In this document: in pieces, positions 1 to 7,262 of the stretch | Layout: every line of letters starts with the position of its first letter | Numbering within the stretch: position 1 is the first letter of the stretch | Assembly: GCA_001871685.1 (NCBI GenBank) | Contig: MNVK01000034.1 | Coordinates: 1-23,285 of the forward strand | Reading direction: 5' to 3' | DNA: 23,285 nucleotides | From: Nitrospirae bacterium CG1_02_44_142 | GTDB lineage: Bacteria > Nitrospirota > Thermodesulfovibrionia > Thermodesulfovibrionales > UBA1546 | Program-made: the position numbers and the translations under genes | The notes under the pieces: generated by a model | Seen by the model: the letters and a program-made list of their open reading frames with translations, nothing else | Told to the model about the DNA's origin: nothing | Databases searched by the model: none

Positions 1-222
1 CAGCGTCTCTTCTATTAACTTTTCTAATTGCTCGGAATGAATCCTTAGGTGGGTGATAGATGCCGAGAGTTCTCCAAGCATATCCTCGGTTTGTTCCTCG
101 GTTAATGTCCGCAGTTTCAACCCCTTAATAAGTCTGACAGCATTCAGGCATTCCTCTTCATACTCATTAAGAAGATCCGATAATGTCTCTGTTTTTGTTT
201 CTTTGTAAACTGTTGCTTTCAT
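1..222 (-). CDS. Small hypothetical protein, partial (3' end outside window)
   Basis: The frame opens at ATG 222 and runs off the left edge with 74 codons visible. The start is supported by a purine-rich GAGGAGGATAGAGGA just upstream and by a 4-base ATGA overlap with the stop of the preceding small gene. The protein begins MKATVYKETKTETLSDLLNE and is rich in Glu, Leu and Lys, apparently all helical, with a stretch near residues 46-73 (MLGELSASITHLRIHSEQLE) that could form a coiled coil. No signal peptide, membrane segment or catalytic motif is visible. I do not recognise the family. Overlapping translation with the upstream gene suggests that the two products act together, which is inference. 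Confidence 0.6.
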   Translation of the reverse strand, partial: MKATVYKETKTETLSDLLNEYEEECLNAVRLIKGLKLRTLTEEQTEDMLGELSASITHLRIHSEQLEKLIEETL

Positions 223-404
223 TCCTCTATCCTCCTCAATACCCTTGCGATGCTATTCTTGAATGCCTTTATTTCGGCTTCCCAGTGATGAATCTTGCCT
301 TCATCAGGTATTTGTTTCGCCCTTTCATTTCTGATTTTATTTTCATGATTCAGTATTTGCAATCTCAAACCTTCTGCCCTTTTCTTTAGACCGCGTTTAC
401 CCAT
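219..404 (-). CDS. Small basic coiled-coil-like hypothetical protein (61 aa)
   Basis: This 61-residue protein starts MGKRGLKKRAEGLRLQILNH and ends in ARVLRRIEE. It is rich in Lys, Arg and Glu, has no Cys or Pro-rich parts except one IPDEGK turn near residues 32-37, and looks like two helices joined by that turn. The central HHWEAEI (residues 39-45) is its most distinctive feature. Its stop overlaps the start of the next gene as ATGA, so the two are translationally coupled. ATG 404 has no good Shine-Dalgarno sequence, and the candidate promoter predicts a leader of only about 14 bases. Function is unknown. A nucleic-acid-binding or scaffold role would fit the charge but is speculation. Confidence 0.6.
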   Translation of the reverse strand: MGKRGLKKRAEGLRLQILNHENKIRNERAKQIPDEGKIHHWEAEIKAFKNSIARVLRRIEE

Positions 405-424
405 TTAATTTTAGTTATTTTATC

Positions 425-453
425 ATAATAGATAAGAAAATATCCTTTCACAA
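425..453 (-). promoter_or_regulatory. Candidate sigma70 promoter for the two small genes
   Basis: Read on the minus strand, TTGTGA and TATTAT are separated by exactly 17 bases, about 20 bases before the ATG at 404. The surroundings are AT-rich. It lies between the ftsZ terminator and the small gene pair, where an independent promoter is expected. It is a sequence match only. Confidence 0.45.
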
Positions 454-468
454 AATTTTTAAAAAGTC

Positions 469-512
469 AAAAAAATTGGGGGGAGAGGGGCTTCCGGGGG
501 GACGGAAGCCCC
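469..512 (-). terminator. Rho-independent-like terminator after ftsZ
   Basis: On the minus strand a perfect 10-base stem GGGGCTTCCG / CGGAAGCCCC (positions 512-503 and 496-487) closes on a 6-base loop. A run of seven T follows at 475-469. The T-run is separated from the stem by about 11 bases of C-rich sequence, so the geometry is not ideal. It lies 15 bases after the ftsZ stop and probably ends the dcw transcript. Confidence 0.65.
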
Positions 513-527
513 TTTGGGGGGAAACAA

Positions 528-1703
528 CTATATTACTTTTTGAACTGTTTTCCTCATAAATGCAGGCACATCAAGCGGGTCTTCATAAGGCATAAACCCC
601 GGCGCATCCTGCTCGCAGCGGGACGGCAGAGGTAATACTGTATAATCCTTGAGGCTCTTTGCAAGAACCCTGTCTGACCCCTTAAAACTTGACGGCTCTT
701 TAATCGGATTCCACTTTTTGACTTGAGGAAGCTCTGTCTTTTCCTTCTTTCCCTCAAAACCCGTTGCAATCACAGTAACCCGGACCTCGTCTTCAATGTC
801 CGGATTAATTACCGCTCCTAATATTATATTTGCCTCGGCGTCTGCAAGGTCATAGATGAATGCAGCGGCGTCCTGAACAGAACTCTGCGAAAGACCAAGT
901 CCCCCTGTGATATTCAGAATAATTCCCTTTGCGCCTTGAGTTGAGGAATCTTCAAGAAGAGGATTTGAGATAGCCTTTCTTGCCGCTTCAACCGCTCCTC
1001 CGTCCCCTCTTCCAAGACCTATCCCCATTACAGCCCTTCCCGCATCCGCCATTACAGCCTTCACATCGGCAAAATCCAGGTTTATGAGCCCCGGGACTAA
1101 TATCAAATCCGATATGCCCTGAACAGCCTGCCTCAGCACATCATTCGCCACGGCAAATGATTTGAGCATCGGCGTGCCTTTTTCAACGACAAGCCCTATC
1201 CTGTCATTGGGAACAACAATAAGAGCGTCAACATTATTCTGGAGTTCCTTTAGCCCTATATCCGCATTGATGGCCCTTTTCCTTCCTTCATAAAAAAACG
1301 GTTTTGTGACAATAGCAACTGTAAGGGCGCCTAATTCTCTTGCAATGTTTGCGACAACAGACGAGGCGCCTGTGCCTGTTCCGCCGCCCATGCCCGCTGT
1401 TATAAAGACCATGTCAGCTCCTCTGAGAGATTCCGCAATAGCCTCTCTGTCTTCAAGCGCTGCCTCCCGTCCTATCTCAGGGTTTGAGCCTGCTCCGAGA
1501 CCCTTTGTGAGTTCCACTCCTATCTGCACCTTTGCAGGAGCAAGCGACGTCTCAAGTATCTGACTCTCAGTGTTAACAGCTATGAATTCAACTCCATTGA
1601 GATTAGAGGCTATCATGTTATTCACGGCATTGCCTCCTGCGCCTCCGACGCCTATAACCTTGATTTTTGCTCCCTGCCCCATCACTTCTTCCATTTCAAA
1701 CAT
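528..1703 (-). CDS. ftsZ: Cell division protein FtsZ
   Basis: Tubulin-like GTPase that polymerises into the cytoplasmic Z ring and organises septal wall synthesis. The 391-residue length is normal. Visible signatures are the N-terminal nucleotide-binding [10 protein letters not shown] (residues 20-29), the tubulin motif GGGTGTG (106-112) in [11 protein letters not shown], the T7 synergy loop NLDFADVK (208-215), and a C-terminal peptide [11 protein letters not shown] (375-385) matching the DIPAFLR-type tail that binds FtsA and other anchors. The linker between core and tail (about 318-374) is short. ATG 1703 is preceded by a strong AAAGGGGGGTG. A second Met at residue 4 is possible but less well placed. 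It is the last gene of the cluster, separated from ftsA by a 106-base repeat-filled spacer and followed by a hairpin terminator. Confidence 0.97.
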   Translation of the reverse strand: MFEMEEVMGQGAKIKVIGVGGAGGNAVNNMIASNLNGVEFIAVNTESQILETSLAPAKVQIGVELTKGLGAGSNPEIGREAALEDREAIAESLRGADMVFITAGMGGGTGTGASSVVANIARELGALTVAIVTKPFFYEGRKRAINADIGLKELQNNVDALIVVPNDRIGLVVEKGTPMLKSFAVANDVLRQAVQGISDLILVPGLINLDFADVKAVMADAGRAVMGIGLGRGDGGAVEAARKAISNPLLEDSSTQGAKGIILNITGGLGLSQSSVQDAAAFIYDLADAEANIILGAVINPDIEDEVRVTVIATGFEGKKEKTELPQVKKWNPIKEPSSFKGSDRVLAKSLKDYTVLPLPSRCEQDAPGFMPYEDPLDVPAFMRKTVQKVI

Positions 1704-1723
1704 AAAACACCCCCCTTTATTTT

Positions 1724-1801
1724 GGTGAATCGGTCAATCGGTGAATTGGTGAATCGCAAAAAATATTATCAAATACCCATTAACCCATTCACCTATTAAC
1801 C
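1724..1801. repeat. Octamer array in inverted arrangement, ftsA-ftsZ spacer
   Basis: Variants of GGTGAATC repeat four times at 1724-1757. A second run (CCCATTAA, CCCATTCA, CCTATTAA) follows in the opposite sense at 1774-1801, with an AT-rich centre. The two arms are imperfectly complementary and could fold into a long hairpin in the ftsA-ftsZ mRNA, ahead of the ftsZ Shine-Dalgarno. Similar octamers occur at 4487-4518 and 7238-7262. Confidence 0.75.
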
Positions 1802-1809
1802 ATATTTTT

Positions 1810-3162
1810 TTATATCCTCTGCCTCATTGTTCCTCCCGAACTGCTCGGGATTCGGGACTTGCCTCTCAACTCATTTCCGTTGACTCCAAACAGATTCCTT
1901 ACCCATTCCTTCATCCTGTCAAATATCCCGCTGAACATATCTCCATTAATCCTCCCGAGCAGCTCGGGATTCGGGACAGTCTCCCCATCCATGTTGTAGA
2001 GAATAAGCCCTATGCCTGTTGAATACATCGGATTATTTACATTGCTTTGAAGGAGAGGCGAGTTAGAAGCGCAGTTTGCCTCTATTCCTTCAGGCATTCC
2101 AATTCTCACCGAAAGCCCCAGATTTGCCTCCATCAACCTGTCAAGCCCTGTAAGGAGAGACGCTCCTCCTGTCAATATAACCCCGGACAACCCCCCGGTT
2201 AAAGTCGGGGAACTGTTCTCTATCTCGCGCTTTATCAATTCTATGAGTTCTTCACAGCGAGGCTGTATAATCTCTGCAATGTATTTCCTTGGTATTTTTC
2301 TCACCTGTTTGTCTGCGCCCGCCACATCCATCTCCTCTGCTTCGTCAACCATACTTGTTATTGCACAGCCATATTTTTTCTTTATCCTCTCTGCCTCCTG
2401 CACAGGGATTCTCAATCCAATGCCTATATCATTAGTAAAATGATTGCCTCCAAGCGCAAGAACCGCTGTGTGCCTGAGACTTCCATCTTTATATATCGCG
2501 ATGTCTGTTGTCCCTCCGCCTATATCAACAAGCGCAGCGCCGAGGTCTTTCTCGTCTTCCGTGAGAACTGCCGCTGCAGAGGCAATAGGCTCAAGCACAA
2601 TATCAATGACGTCAACGCCTGCCTTTTCGCAGCACTTAAGAAGATTCTGCACAGACGACACCGCGCCTGTAACTATATGAACCTTCACCTCAAGCCGGAC
2701 TCCTGCCATGCCCACAGGGTCTTTTATCCCGTCCTGACCGTCAAGTATAAATTCGGTAGGGATTACATGAAGAACCTCTCTGTCAAGAGGGACATATACC
2801 ACGCTTGCAGAATCTATGGCGCGCTCAACATCCTGAGGCTTTACTTCTTTTCCTTTTATGCCGACAGCGCCATAACTCTCAAAACCCTTTATATGCCCTC
2901 CGGCAATCCCGACATAAACAGACTTTATCTCAAGTCCTGCCATTGCCTCGGCGTCTTTTACCGCCTTCTTTATTGAATTGACAGTTGACTCTATGTTTAT
3001 CACAACGCCCTTTCTCAACCCGGTTGACGGGGCCGAACCGATAGCTGTAACGCAGGCATTGCTTCCGCTGACCTCGCCAACAACGGCGCATATTTTGGTT
3101 GTGCCGACGTCAAGCCCGACGCTAATATTTCCTTTTCGTCCGAGTGCATCTCTTATTCTCAT
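1810..3162 (-). CDS. ftsA: Cell division protein FtsA
   Basis: Actin-like ATPase that tethers FtsZ filaments to the membrane and recruits later divisome proteins. The actin-fold phosphate-1 motif is GLDVGTTKICAVVGE (residues 16-30), phosphate 2 is LVDIGGGTTD (211-220), and the adenosine loop is VILTGGASLLTG (328-339). The FtsA-specific 1C domain lies between the phosphate loops. A likely membrane-targeting amphipathic helix is FDRMKEWVRNLFG (414-426). Unusually, 24 more residues follow it, part of them encoded by a palindromic repeat, and a second copy of that repeat encodes VPNPELLG (about 396-403). Length is 450 aa against about 410-420 usual. ATG 3162 overlaps the ftsQ stop as ATGA and has GAGG seven bases upstream. 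Confidence 0.96.
   Translation of the reverse strand: MRIRDALGRKGNISVGLDVGTTKICAVVGEVSGSNACVTAIGSAPSTGLRKGVVINIESTVNSIKKAVKDAEAMAGLEIKSVYVGIAGGHIKGFESYGAVGIKGKEVKPQDVERAIDSASVVYVPLDREVLHVIPTEFILDGQDGIKDPVGMAGVRLEVKVHIVTGAVSSVQNLLKCCEKAGVDVIDIVLEPIASAAAVLTEDEKDLGAALVDIGGGTTDIAIYKDGSLRHTAVLALGGNHFTNDIGIGLRIPVQEAERIKKKYGCAITSMVDEAEEMDVAGADKQVRKIPRKYIAEIIQPRCEELIELIKREIENSSPTLTGGLSGVILTGGASLLTGLDRLMEANLGLSVRIGMPEGIEANCASNSPLLQSNVNNPMYSTGIGLILYNMDGETVPNPELLGRINGDMFSGIFDRMKEWVRNLFGVNGNELRGKSRIPSSSGGTMRQRI
1834..1858. repeat. TCCCGA/TCGGGA palindrome inside ftsA 3' end
   Basis: TCCCGAACTGCTCGGGA is followed directly by TTCGGGAC. On the coding strand it encodes SRIPSSSGG in the C-terminal extension of FtsA. 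The 17-base palindrome is identical to the copy inside murD at 10919-10935, and the trailing ATTCGGGAC is shared with the other ftsA copy at 1953-1977. Confidence 0.8.
1953..1977. repeat. Second TCCCGA/TCGGGA palindrome inside ftsA
   Basis: TCCCGAGCAGCTCGGGA plus TTCGGGAC is the same unit as the copy 119 bases away. Here it is read in another frame, giving VPNPELLG, so the two copies add different peptides to the same protein. Confidence 0.8.
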
Positions 3163-3938
3163 CTTATGACCTCGTTTATCGGTTTAACTATGACCTTGTT
3201 TGCAAATCTAAGGTCAATATAATCAACAGGAATTCCCCTCCGCATTATCTCATCTTCCAGCTCAAGAAGCCTCTGAAGTTTCTCCTCATAGTCTCCATGC
3301 CCGACTTTTACGAGCGTACCGTCAACCTGCATGCAAATATCCTCGGGGCCTGAGCCGTGCGGTATTATGACCTCTATGCGGTCTTTTACGGCTGTGAAAC
3401 CTTTGTCCTTCATTGTCTTCACCAGGATTAACACCTCTGAGAAGACGCTTTTATTTTTGAATGGGTCGCCTGAGATTACCGGTAGAAAAGGGATAGCTTC
3501 TTCCTTTAACTCTTCAAGCATATTTCCCTTATCATCAATAAAGAATGTGCGGCCGTTCATCTCAAGAAGCGCAGAGGGCATTGACTCCTCAATCCTGACC
3601 GTAAACCTGTGCGGAAAATCCTTTCTGAAGCTGACGGCCTTTATCCATGAAGATTTCAAAAGCCTTGCCTCAAGTTCTCTTGATGATAATGTTAGAAGCC
3701 CCTCATTCCCGTTGATTCCCATAATTGCCTTTAACTCGCTTTCTGAGAGATGTTTATTGCCTGAAAACACGATTTCTTTTACAGGAAACAGCGTCTTGCG
3801 CGCGGCGTCAACGGCATACTTACCGCCCCAATATGCGCCTGTTAAAAGCAAAACCACTGCAAGCAGTTTGAGCAGGCAGCGCCGTTTTTTAGTCCTCTGG
3901 CCTGCTCCCGGTCTATTTACCCTTATGTTATTTCTCAT
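3159..3938 (-). CDS. ftsQ: Cell division protein FtsQ/DivIB
   Basis: Bitopic divisome protein that links cytoplasmic early proteins to periplasmic FtsL and the septal synthase. The frame is open up to 4034, but ATG 3938 is preferred: it follows GGAAAGG, overlaps ddl by only 11 bases and gives 259 residues. Order of parts: short basic cytoplasmic tail with KKRR (residues 17-20), one membrane segment about 22-43 ([18 protein letters not shown]), a POTRA domain about 51-118 beginning [19 protein letters not shown], then the beta domain. The motif [16 protein letters not shown] near the C-terminus is typical of the family. The Shine-Dalgarno region lies next to a TCCGCC/GGCGGA palindrome at 3947-3961. 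Confidence 0.92.
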   Translation of the reverse strand: MRNNIRVNRPGAGQRTKKRRCLLKLLAVVLLLTGAYWGGKYAVDAARKTLFPVKEIVFSGNKHLSESELKAIMGINGNEGLLTLSSRELEARLLKSSWIKAVSFRKDFPHRFTVRIEESMPSALLEMNGRTFFIDDKGNMLEELKEEAIPFLPVISGDPFKNKSVFSEVLILVKTMKDKGFTAVKDRIEVIIPHGSGPEDICMQVDGTLVKVGHGDYEEKLQRLLELEDEIMRRGIPVDYIDLRFANKVIVKPINEVIR

Positions 3939-4872
3939 AATGCCTTTCCGCCTCAGGCGGATGCTCTCTTTCAATTGCGCCCTTAAGAATCTCCTCCACA
4001 AGCTCAGGAAAATCAAATCCCGCCGCCTTTGCAATCTTTGGCAGCAGGCTTGTTTCTGTCATGCCCGGTATTGTGTTAACCTCAAGAACATAGGGACTGC
4101 CGTCTTTATCAATCATCAAATCAACCCTGGCCGCCCCTGAACAGCCGAGCGCCCTGTGCGCCGAAAGGGCAGTGTCTTTTGCCTTCATATATACTGCTTC
4201 CTCTATTTGAGGAGGGAGTATATATTCAGTTAAACCTGCCGTGTATTTTGCCTCGTAGCTGTAAAATTCAAGCGCGGGCTTTACCTCAACCCCTCCGAGC
4301 GCCCTGTCATTGAGAATCCCTATATGGACTTCCTTGCCCTCTATATATTTTTCTATGATTATCTCGCTGCCGTATGAAAAACCATTTTTGAGAGCGCTTT
4401 CAAATTGTCCTTTGTCTCTCACTATGCTCACCCCGACGCTTGACCCTTCACCTGCAGGTTTGACAACCCACGGCATATCAAATGACGGGTAAATAGGCGA
4501 ATCGGTAAATCGGTGAATAACCACAAACTGCGGCGCTGGAATTTTGTGATAAAGAAAAATCTTCTTTGACGCCGCCTTGTTCATTGCAATCGCCGAAGAA
4601 ATGACGTCAGACCCTGTGTAAGGAATTTCCATAACCTCAAGAAGCCCCTGTATTGAGCCGTCCTCTCCCCAGCCTCCGTGAAGAACAAGAAATGCTATAT
4701 CAATCTTCTCTTTTTTCAGCGTCTGGCATATATTTGACGCCGCATCTATAGCAGCAGCATTATAGCCGAGTTTTTTCAGGGCCTTGAAAACCGCGCCTCC
4801 GCTCCTCAGCGAAACCTCCCTCTCACTGGATATGCCGCCCATTAAAACGCCTATTTTTTTATCTGTTAACAT
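3928..4872 (-). CDS. ddl: D-alanine--D-alanine ligase
   Basis: ATP-grasp enzyme that joins two D-alanines to make the dipeptide added by MurF. The 314 residues include the N-terminal [14 protein letters not shown] (12-25) with the catalytic Glu, [12 protein letters not shown] (65-76), the ATP-grasp segment [14 protein letters not shown] (136-149), [13 protein letters not shown], and the metal-binding [15 protein letters not shown] near the C-terminus. ATG 4872 follows GGGGAGAG and overlaps murB by 14 bases. Residues 120-130 ([11 protein letters not shown]) are encoded by four consecutive 8-mers at 4487-4518 and sit just before the ATP-grasp core. The last residues ([11 protein letters not shown]) include sequence from the palindrome at 3947-3961. 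Confidence 0.96.
   Translation of the reverse strand: MLTDKKIGVLMGGISSEREVSLRSGGAVFKALKKLGYNAAAIDAASNICQTLKKEKIDIAFLVLHGGWGEDGSIQGLLEVMEIPYTGSDVISSAIAMNKAASKKIFLYHKIPAPQFVVIHRFTDSPIYPSFDMPWVVKPAGEGSSVGVSIVRDKGQFESALKNGFSYGSEIIIEKYIEGKEVHIGILNDRALGGVEVKPALEFYSYEAKYTAGLTEYILPPQIEEAVYMKAKDTALSAHRALGCSGAARVDLMIDKDGSPYVLEVNTIPGMTETSLLPKIAKAAGFDFPELVEEILKGAIEREHPPEAERHYEK
3947..3961. repeat. TCCGCC/GGCGGA palindrome at ddl-ftsQ junction
   Basis: TCCGCCTCAGGCGGA is a 15-base palindrome inside the 3' end of ddl, next to the ftsQ Shine-Dalgarno. Related copies are at 11274-11287, 13605-13617, 15131-15145 and 16255-16269, each inside a coding region. Confidence 0.7.
4487..4518. repeat. Four tandem octamers inside ddl
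   Basis: GGGTAAAT, AGGCGAAT, CGGTAAAT and CGGTGAAT follow one another without gaps. They are translated in the ligase as part of [12 protein letters not shown], a segment located in a loop before the conserved WVVKPAGEG. Confidence 0.75.
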
Positions 4873-5812
4873 CTCTCCCCATAATCCTTATCTCCGGCTC
4901 AAGCTCCGCGCCAAAAACTTTCACCACCTTTTTTTTTACCTCATCCATAAGCTTCAAAAAATCCGACGCCTTCGCATCGCCTTTATTGATAAAAAAATTT
5001 GCGTGCATTCTGCTTACCTCCACATTTCCGATTCGCATTCCCTTGCAGCCTGCTTCATCTATCAACCTTCCTGCAGATGCGCCTTCGGGATTCTTAAATA
5101 CGCAGCCTGCAGACATCTCTGACAGAGGCTGTGTCTCGCGTTTCCGCTTAAGGAAAGAATTTGTCCTTTTTGCTACGTCTTCTTTAATATCCTTTCTAAA
5201 CCTCATGTTTGCGCTCAGGACCACAGTATCTTCAGGCAGCTTTGACGCCCTGTATTCAAGCCCGAGTTTCCCGATATTATCGGGACTCATCTCGTATATC
5301 CCCTTGTCAGGGTTCAGCATCCTCACAGAGACAAGCGCATTTTTTATTGAATAGCCAAACGCCCCGGCATTCCCTGCAATCGCGCCTCCGAGGAAACCCG
5401 GTATCCCGGCAAGCCCTTCAATGCCTGAGTATCCGCGCTCTTTTGAGAAACTCACAAGCTTCTGGAGAGGCATCCCGGACTCGGCAAAAAGCAGAAGCAT
5501 ATCCTTCTCTTCCTTTACAATGTCACTGCGCCTGAAATTCTTTAATGAAATAACCGCTCCATATATCCCTCCGTCTTTCACAAGGATATTGGTGCCTCCG
5601 CCAACTGTCACGAAAGGTATGCGTTCTTCATTCAGCGCCGCAAGAATGTTTTCCAGAGACACCGTGTCCTGCGGGCATGCAAAGACGTCTGCCGGGCCGC
5701 CTATTTGAAGATATGTATGCGCCTTCATGGGCTCCATGAACGTCACCTCGCCGGAAAAACTGACAGCAGAGATTATTTCTTGCCATAACTGTTTATCTAT
5801 AATATTCCGCAT
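4859..5812 (-). CDS. murB: UDP-N-acetylenolpyruvoylglucosamine reductase MurB
   Basis: FAD enzyme that uses NADPH to reduce UDP-GlcNAc-enolpyruvate to UDP-MurNAc in the cytoplasm. FAD-binding motifs are [12 protein letters not shown] (71-82) and [22 protein letters not shown] (132-153). The catalytic region SAGCVFKNP (234-242) carries Cys237 where many MurB proteins have Ser. The C-terminal LEPEIRIMG holds the expected Glu307. Length (317) fits the shorter type II MurB. ATG 5812 is 7 bases after the murC stop. Its likely Shine-Dalgarno AGGAG, about 11 bases upstream, falls inside a tandem AGTTAAG heptamer array, so the repeat may supply the ribosome-binding site. Confidence 0.96.
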   Translation of the reverse strand: MRNIIDKQLWQEIISAVSFSGEVTFMEPMKAHTYLQIGGPADVFACPQDTVSLENILAALNEERIPFVTVGGGTNILVKDGGIYGAVISLKNFRRSDIVKEEKDMLLLFAESGMPLQKLVSFSKERGYSGIEGLAGIPGFLGGAIAGNAGAFGYSIKNALVSVRMLNPDKGIYEMSPDNIGKLGLEYRASKLPEDTVVLSANMRFRKDIKEDVAKRTNSFLKRKRETQPLSEMSAGCVFKNPEGASAGRLIDEAGCKGMRIGNVEVSRMHANFFINKGDAKASDFLKLMDEVKKKVVKVFGAELEPEIRIMGRDVNR

Positions 5813-5844
5813 TTAACTTTTAACTCCTAACTCTTAACTCTTTT
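5813..5844. repeat. AGTTAAG heptamer array at the murC-murB junction
   Basis: On the coding strand AGTTAAG, AGTTAGG and AGTTAAA follow one another, then AGTTAA. The array encodes the last residues of MurC (ELRVRS), its stop codon, and the only AGGAG near the murB start. Confidence 0.75.
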
Positions 5845-7235
5845 AATATCTCCTCACCGAGTTTCCAGACGTCTCCTGCGCCAAGCGTGAAAACCACGTC
5901 TCCGTTTTTCAATCTCATAAGAAGATTATCCATAAGTTTCTCCCTGCCGGGAAAATAAGCGGCGTCCTTATGCCCTGTCTTTTTGATGCGTTCAAGCAGC
6001 GCATTGGAATTAATGCCGTCTATCGGCTTCTCACCCGCAGAATATATATCTGTCAAACAAAGGATGTCAGCATCAGAAAAACAGGATGTAAACTCATCCA
6101 TAAGGTCTTTGGTCCTCGTATATCTGTGAGGCTGGAATATAACAAACAATCTTCCCGCAATCTGCGCTCTGTGTTCTGTATCCTGTATTCCGCATAGAAG
6201 CCCCTCCTTTGCCGCATTCAGAGTTGCTTTTATTTCAGTTGGATGGTGTCCATAGTCATCAAAAACCTTTATGCCCTTTTCCTCTCCTTTTAATTCAAAC
6301 CTTCTCTGTATCCCGCTGAATTTTTTCAGAGCCTCTTTTATGACATCCGTCCCTACCTTCAATTCCCTGGCAGCGATTATTGCCGCAAGACTGTTGAGAA
6401 TGTTGTGCATACCTGGCACAGGCAGACTGAAACCTCCGAGATTTTCCCCTTTATACACGACGTCAAAACTCACTGTCATAAACCCTTTTTTTATACACGC
6501 AGCATATACATCAGCGTCAGGCGAGAGTCCGTATGTGATATATCTCCTGTGCACGTAAGGCAGCAGGCTGCGAAGCTCCTCATTTTCATTGCAAACTATT
6601 GATACCCCATAAAACGGAACCTTATTTATGAATGACAGAAAAGCCTCTCTCAAAGAATCCATTGTCTTAAAGAAATCCATGTGCTCCCTGTCTATATTCG
6701 TCACGACTGCGATAGTCGGAGAAAGTCTGAGGAATGAACCGTCGCTCTCATCCGCCTCTGCCACAAGAAAATCTCCCTGCCCCAGCCTTGCATTGCTTCC
6801 TGTAGCCCTGAGCTTTCCTCCTATAACAACCGTGGGGTCCAGTCCGCCGCTTGCAATTACTGTTGCGATTAACGAAGTCGTTGTTGTCTTGCCGTGCGCG
6901 CCTGCAACCAGTATCCCGTATTTCATCCTGGCGAGTTCAGCAAGCATCTCAGCTCTCGGGATTACAGGGATTGCTTTTCTTTCTGCCTCAGCCACCTCGG
7001 CATTGTCCTTAGAAACAGCGGAGGATATAACCACAACGTGGGCGTCATCTACATTTTCCGCTCTGTGCCCGATATATACCTTTATGCCGAGACTTCTCAG
7101 CCTGTTTGTCGTGTCAGACTCCTTAACGTCCGAGCCCGTAACTTCATAGCCTAAGTTATGAAGAACCTCTGCTATGCCGCTCATCCCTATGCCTCCTATG
7201 CCGACAAAGTGGATTATTCTGTATTGCTCAAACAT
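5820..7235 (-). CDS. murC: UDP-N-acetylmuramate--L-alanine ligase MurC
   Basis: ATP-dependent ligase that adds L-Ala to UDP-MurNAc, the first peptide-stem step. Domain order: N-terminal UDP-binding domain with HFVGIGGIGMSGIAE (9-23), central ATPase domain with P-loop GAHGKTTTT (112-120) and EADESDGSF (160-168), and C-terminal domain opening with RRFELKGE and containing DDYGHHPTEI (326-335) and QPHRYTRT (368-375). Length 471 is normal. Residues about 349-359 (GIQDTEHRAQI), just before the strand LFVIFQPH, are encoded by heptamer-like repeats and look like an added loop. ATG 7235 has AGGT about eight bases upstream in octamer-derived sequence. Confidence 0.97.
   Translation of the reverse strand: MFEQYRIIHFVGIGGIGMSGIAEVLHNLGYEVTGSDVKESDTTNRLRSLGIKVYIGHRAENVDDAHVVVISSAVSKDNAEVAEAERKAIPVIPRAEMLAELARMKYGILVAGAHGKTTTTSLIATVIASGGLDPTVVIGGKLRATGSNARLGQGDFLVAEADESDGSFLRLSPTIAVVTNIDREHMDFFKTMDSLREAFLSFINKVPFYGVSIVCNENEELRSLLPYVHRRYITYGLSPDADVYAACIKKGFMTVSFDVVYKGENLGGFSLPVPGMHNILNSLAAIIAARELKVGTDVIKEALKKFSGIQRRFELKGEEKGIKVFDDYGHHPTEIKATLNAAKEGLLCGIQDTEHRAQIAGRLFVIFQPHRYTRTKDLMDEFTSCFSDADILCLTDIYSAGEKPIDGINSNALLERIKKTGHKDAAYFPGREKLMDNLLMRLKNGDVVFTLGAGDVWKLGEEILKELRVRS
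6165..6192. repeat. Degenerate heptamer run inside murC
   Basis: GTGTTCT, GTATCCT and GTATTCC follow one another, encoding part of GIQDTEHRAQI in a loop of the C-terminal domain. The same ATCCTGT-type unit occurs at the murE 3' end (14706-14732). Confidence 0.55.
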
Positions 7236-7237
7236 AT

Positions 7238-7262
7238 CTCATTACCTATTCACCGATTCCCC
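7238..7262. repeat. Short octamer run at the murG-murC junction
   Basis: On the coding strand GGGGAATC, GGTGAATA and GGTAATGA occur in sequence. They provide the end of murG (KGNR and its stop) and the only Shine-Dalgarno-like sequence for murC. Confidence 0.5.

Noticed and set aside
2181..2211. Further GC-rich palindrome in ftsA (CCCCGG...CCGGTTAAAGTCGGGG)
   Set aside because: Symmetry is imperfect and it does not match the other repeat families, so it may be ordinary codon choice around TGGLSG.
2440..2976. 178-codon open frame on the plus strand
   Set aside because: It lies wholly inside ftsA on the opposite strand, has no recognisable motif or Shine-Dalgarno, and its composition follows from the ftsA codons.
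3939..4034. Upstream extension of ftsQ to 4034
   Set aside because: It would overlap ddl by 107 bases. ATG 3938 has a Shine-Dalgarno and gives the normal short cytoplasmic tail.
3331..4140. 269-codon open frame on the plus strand
   Set aside because: It is antisense to ftsQ and the 3' part of ddl, both of which carry clear family motifs. No motif is seen in the plus-strand product.
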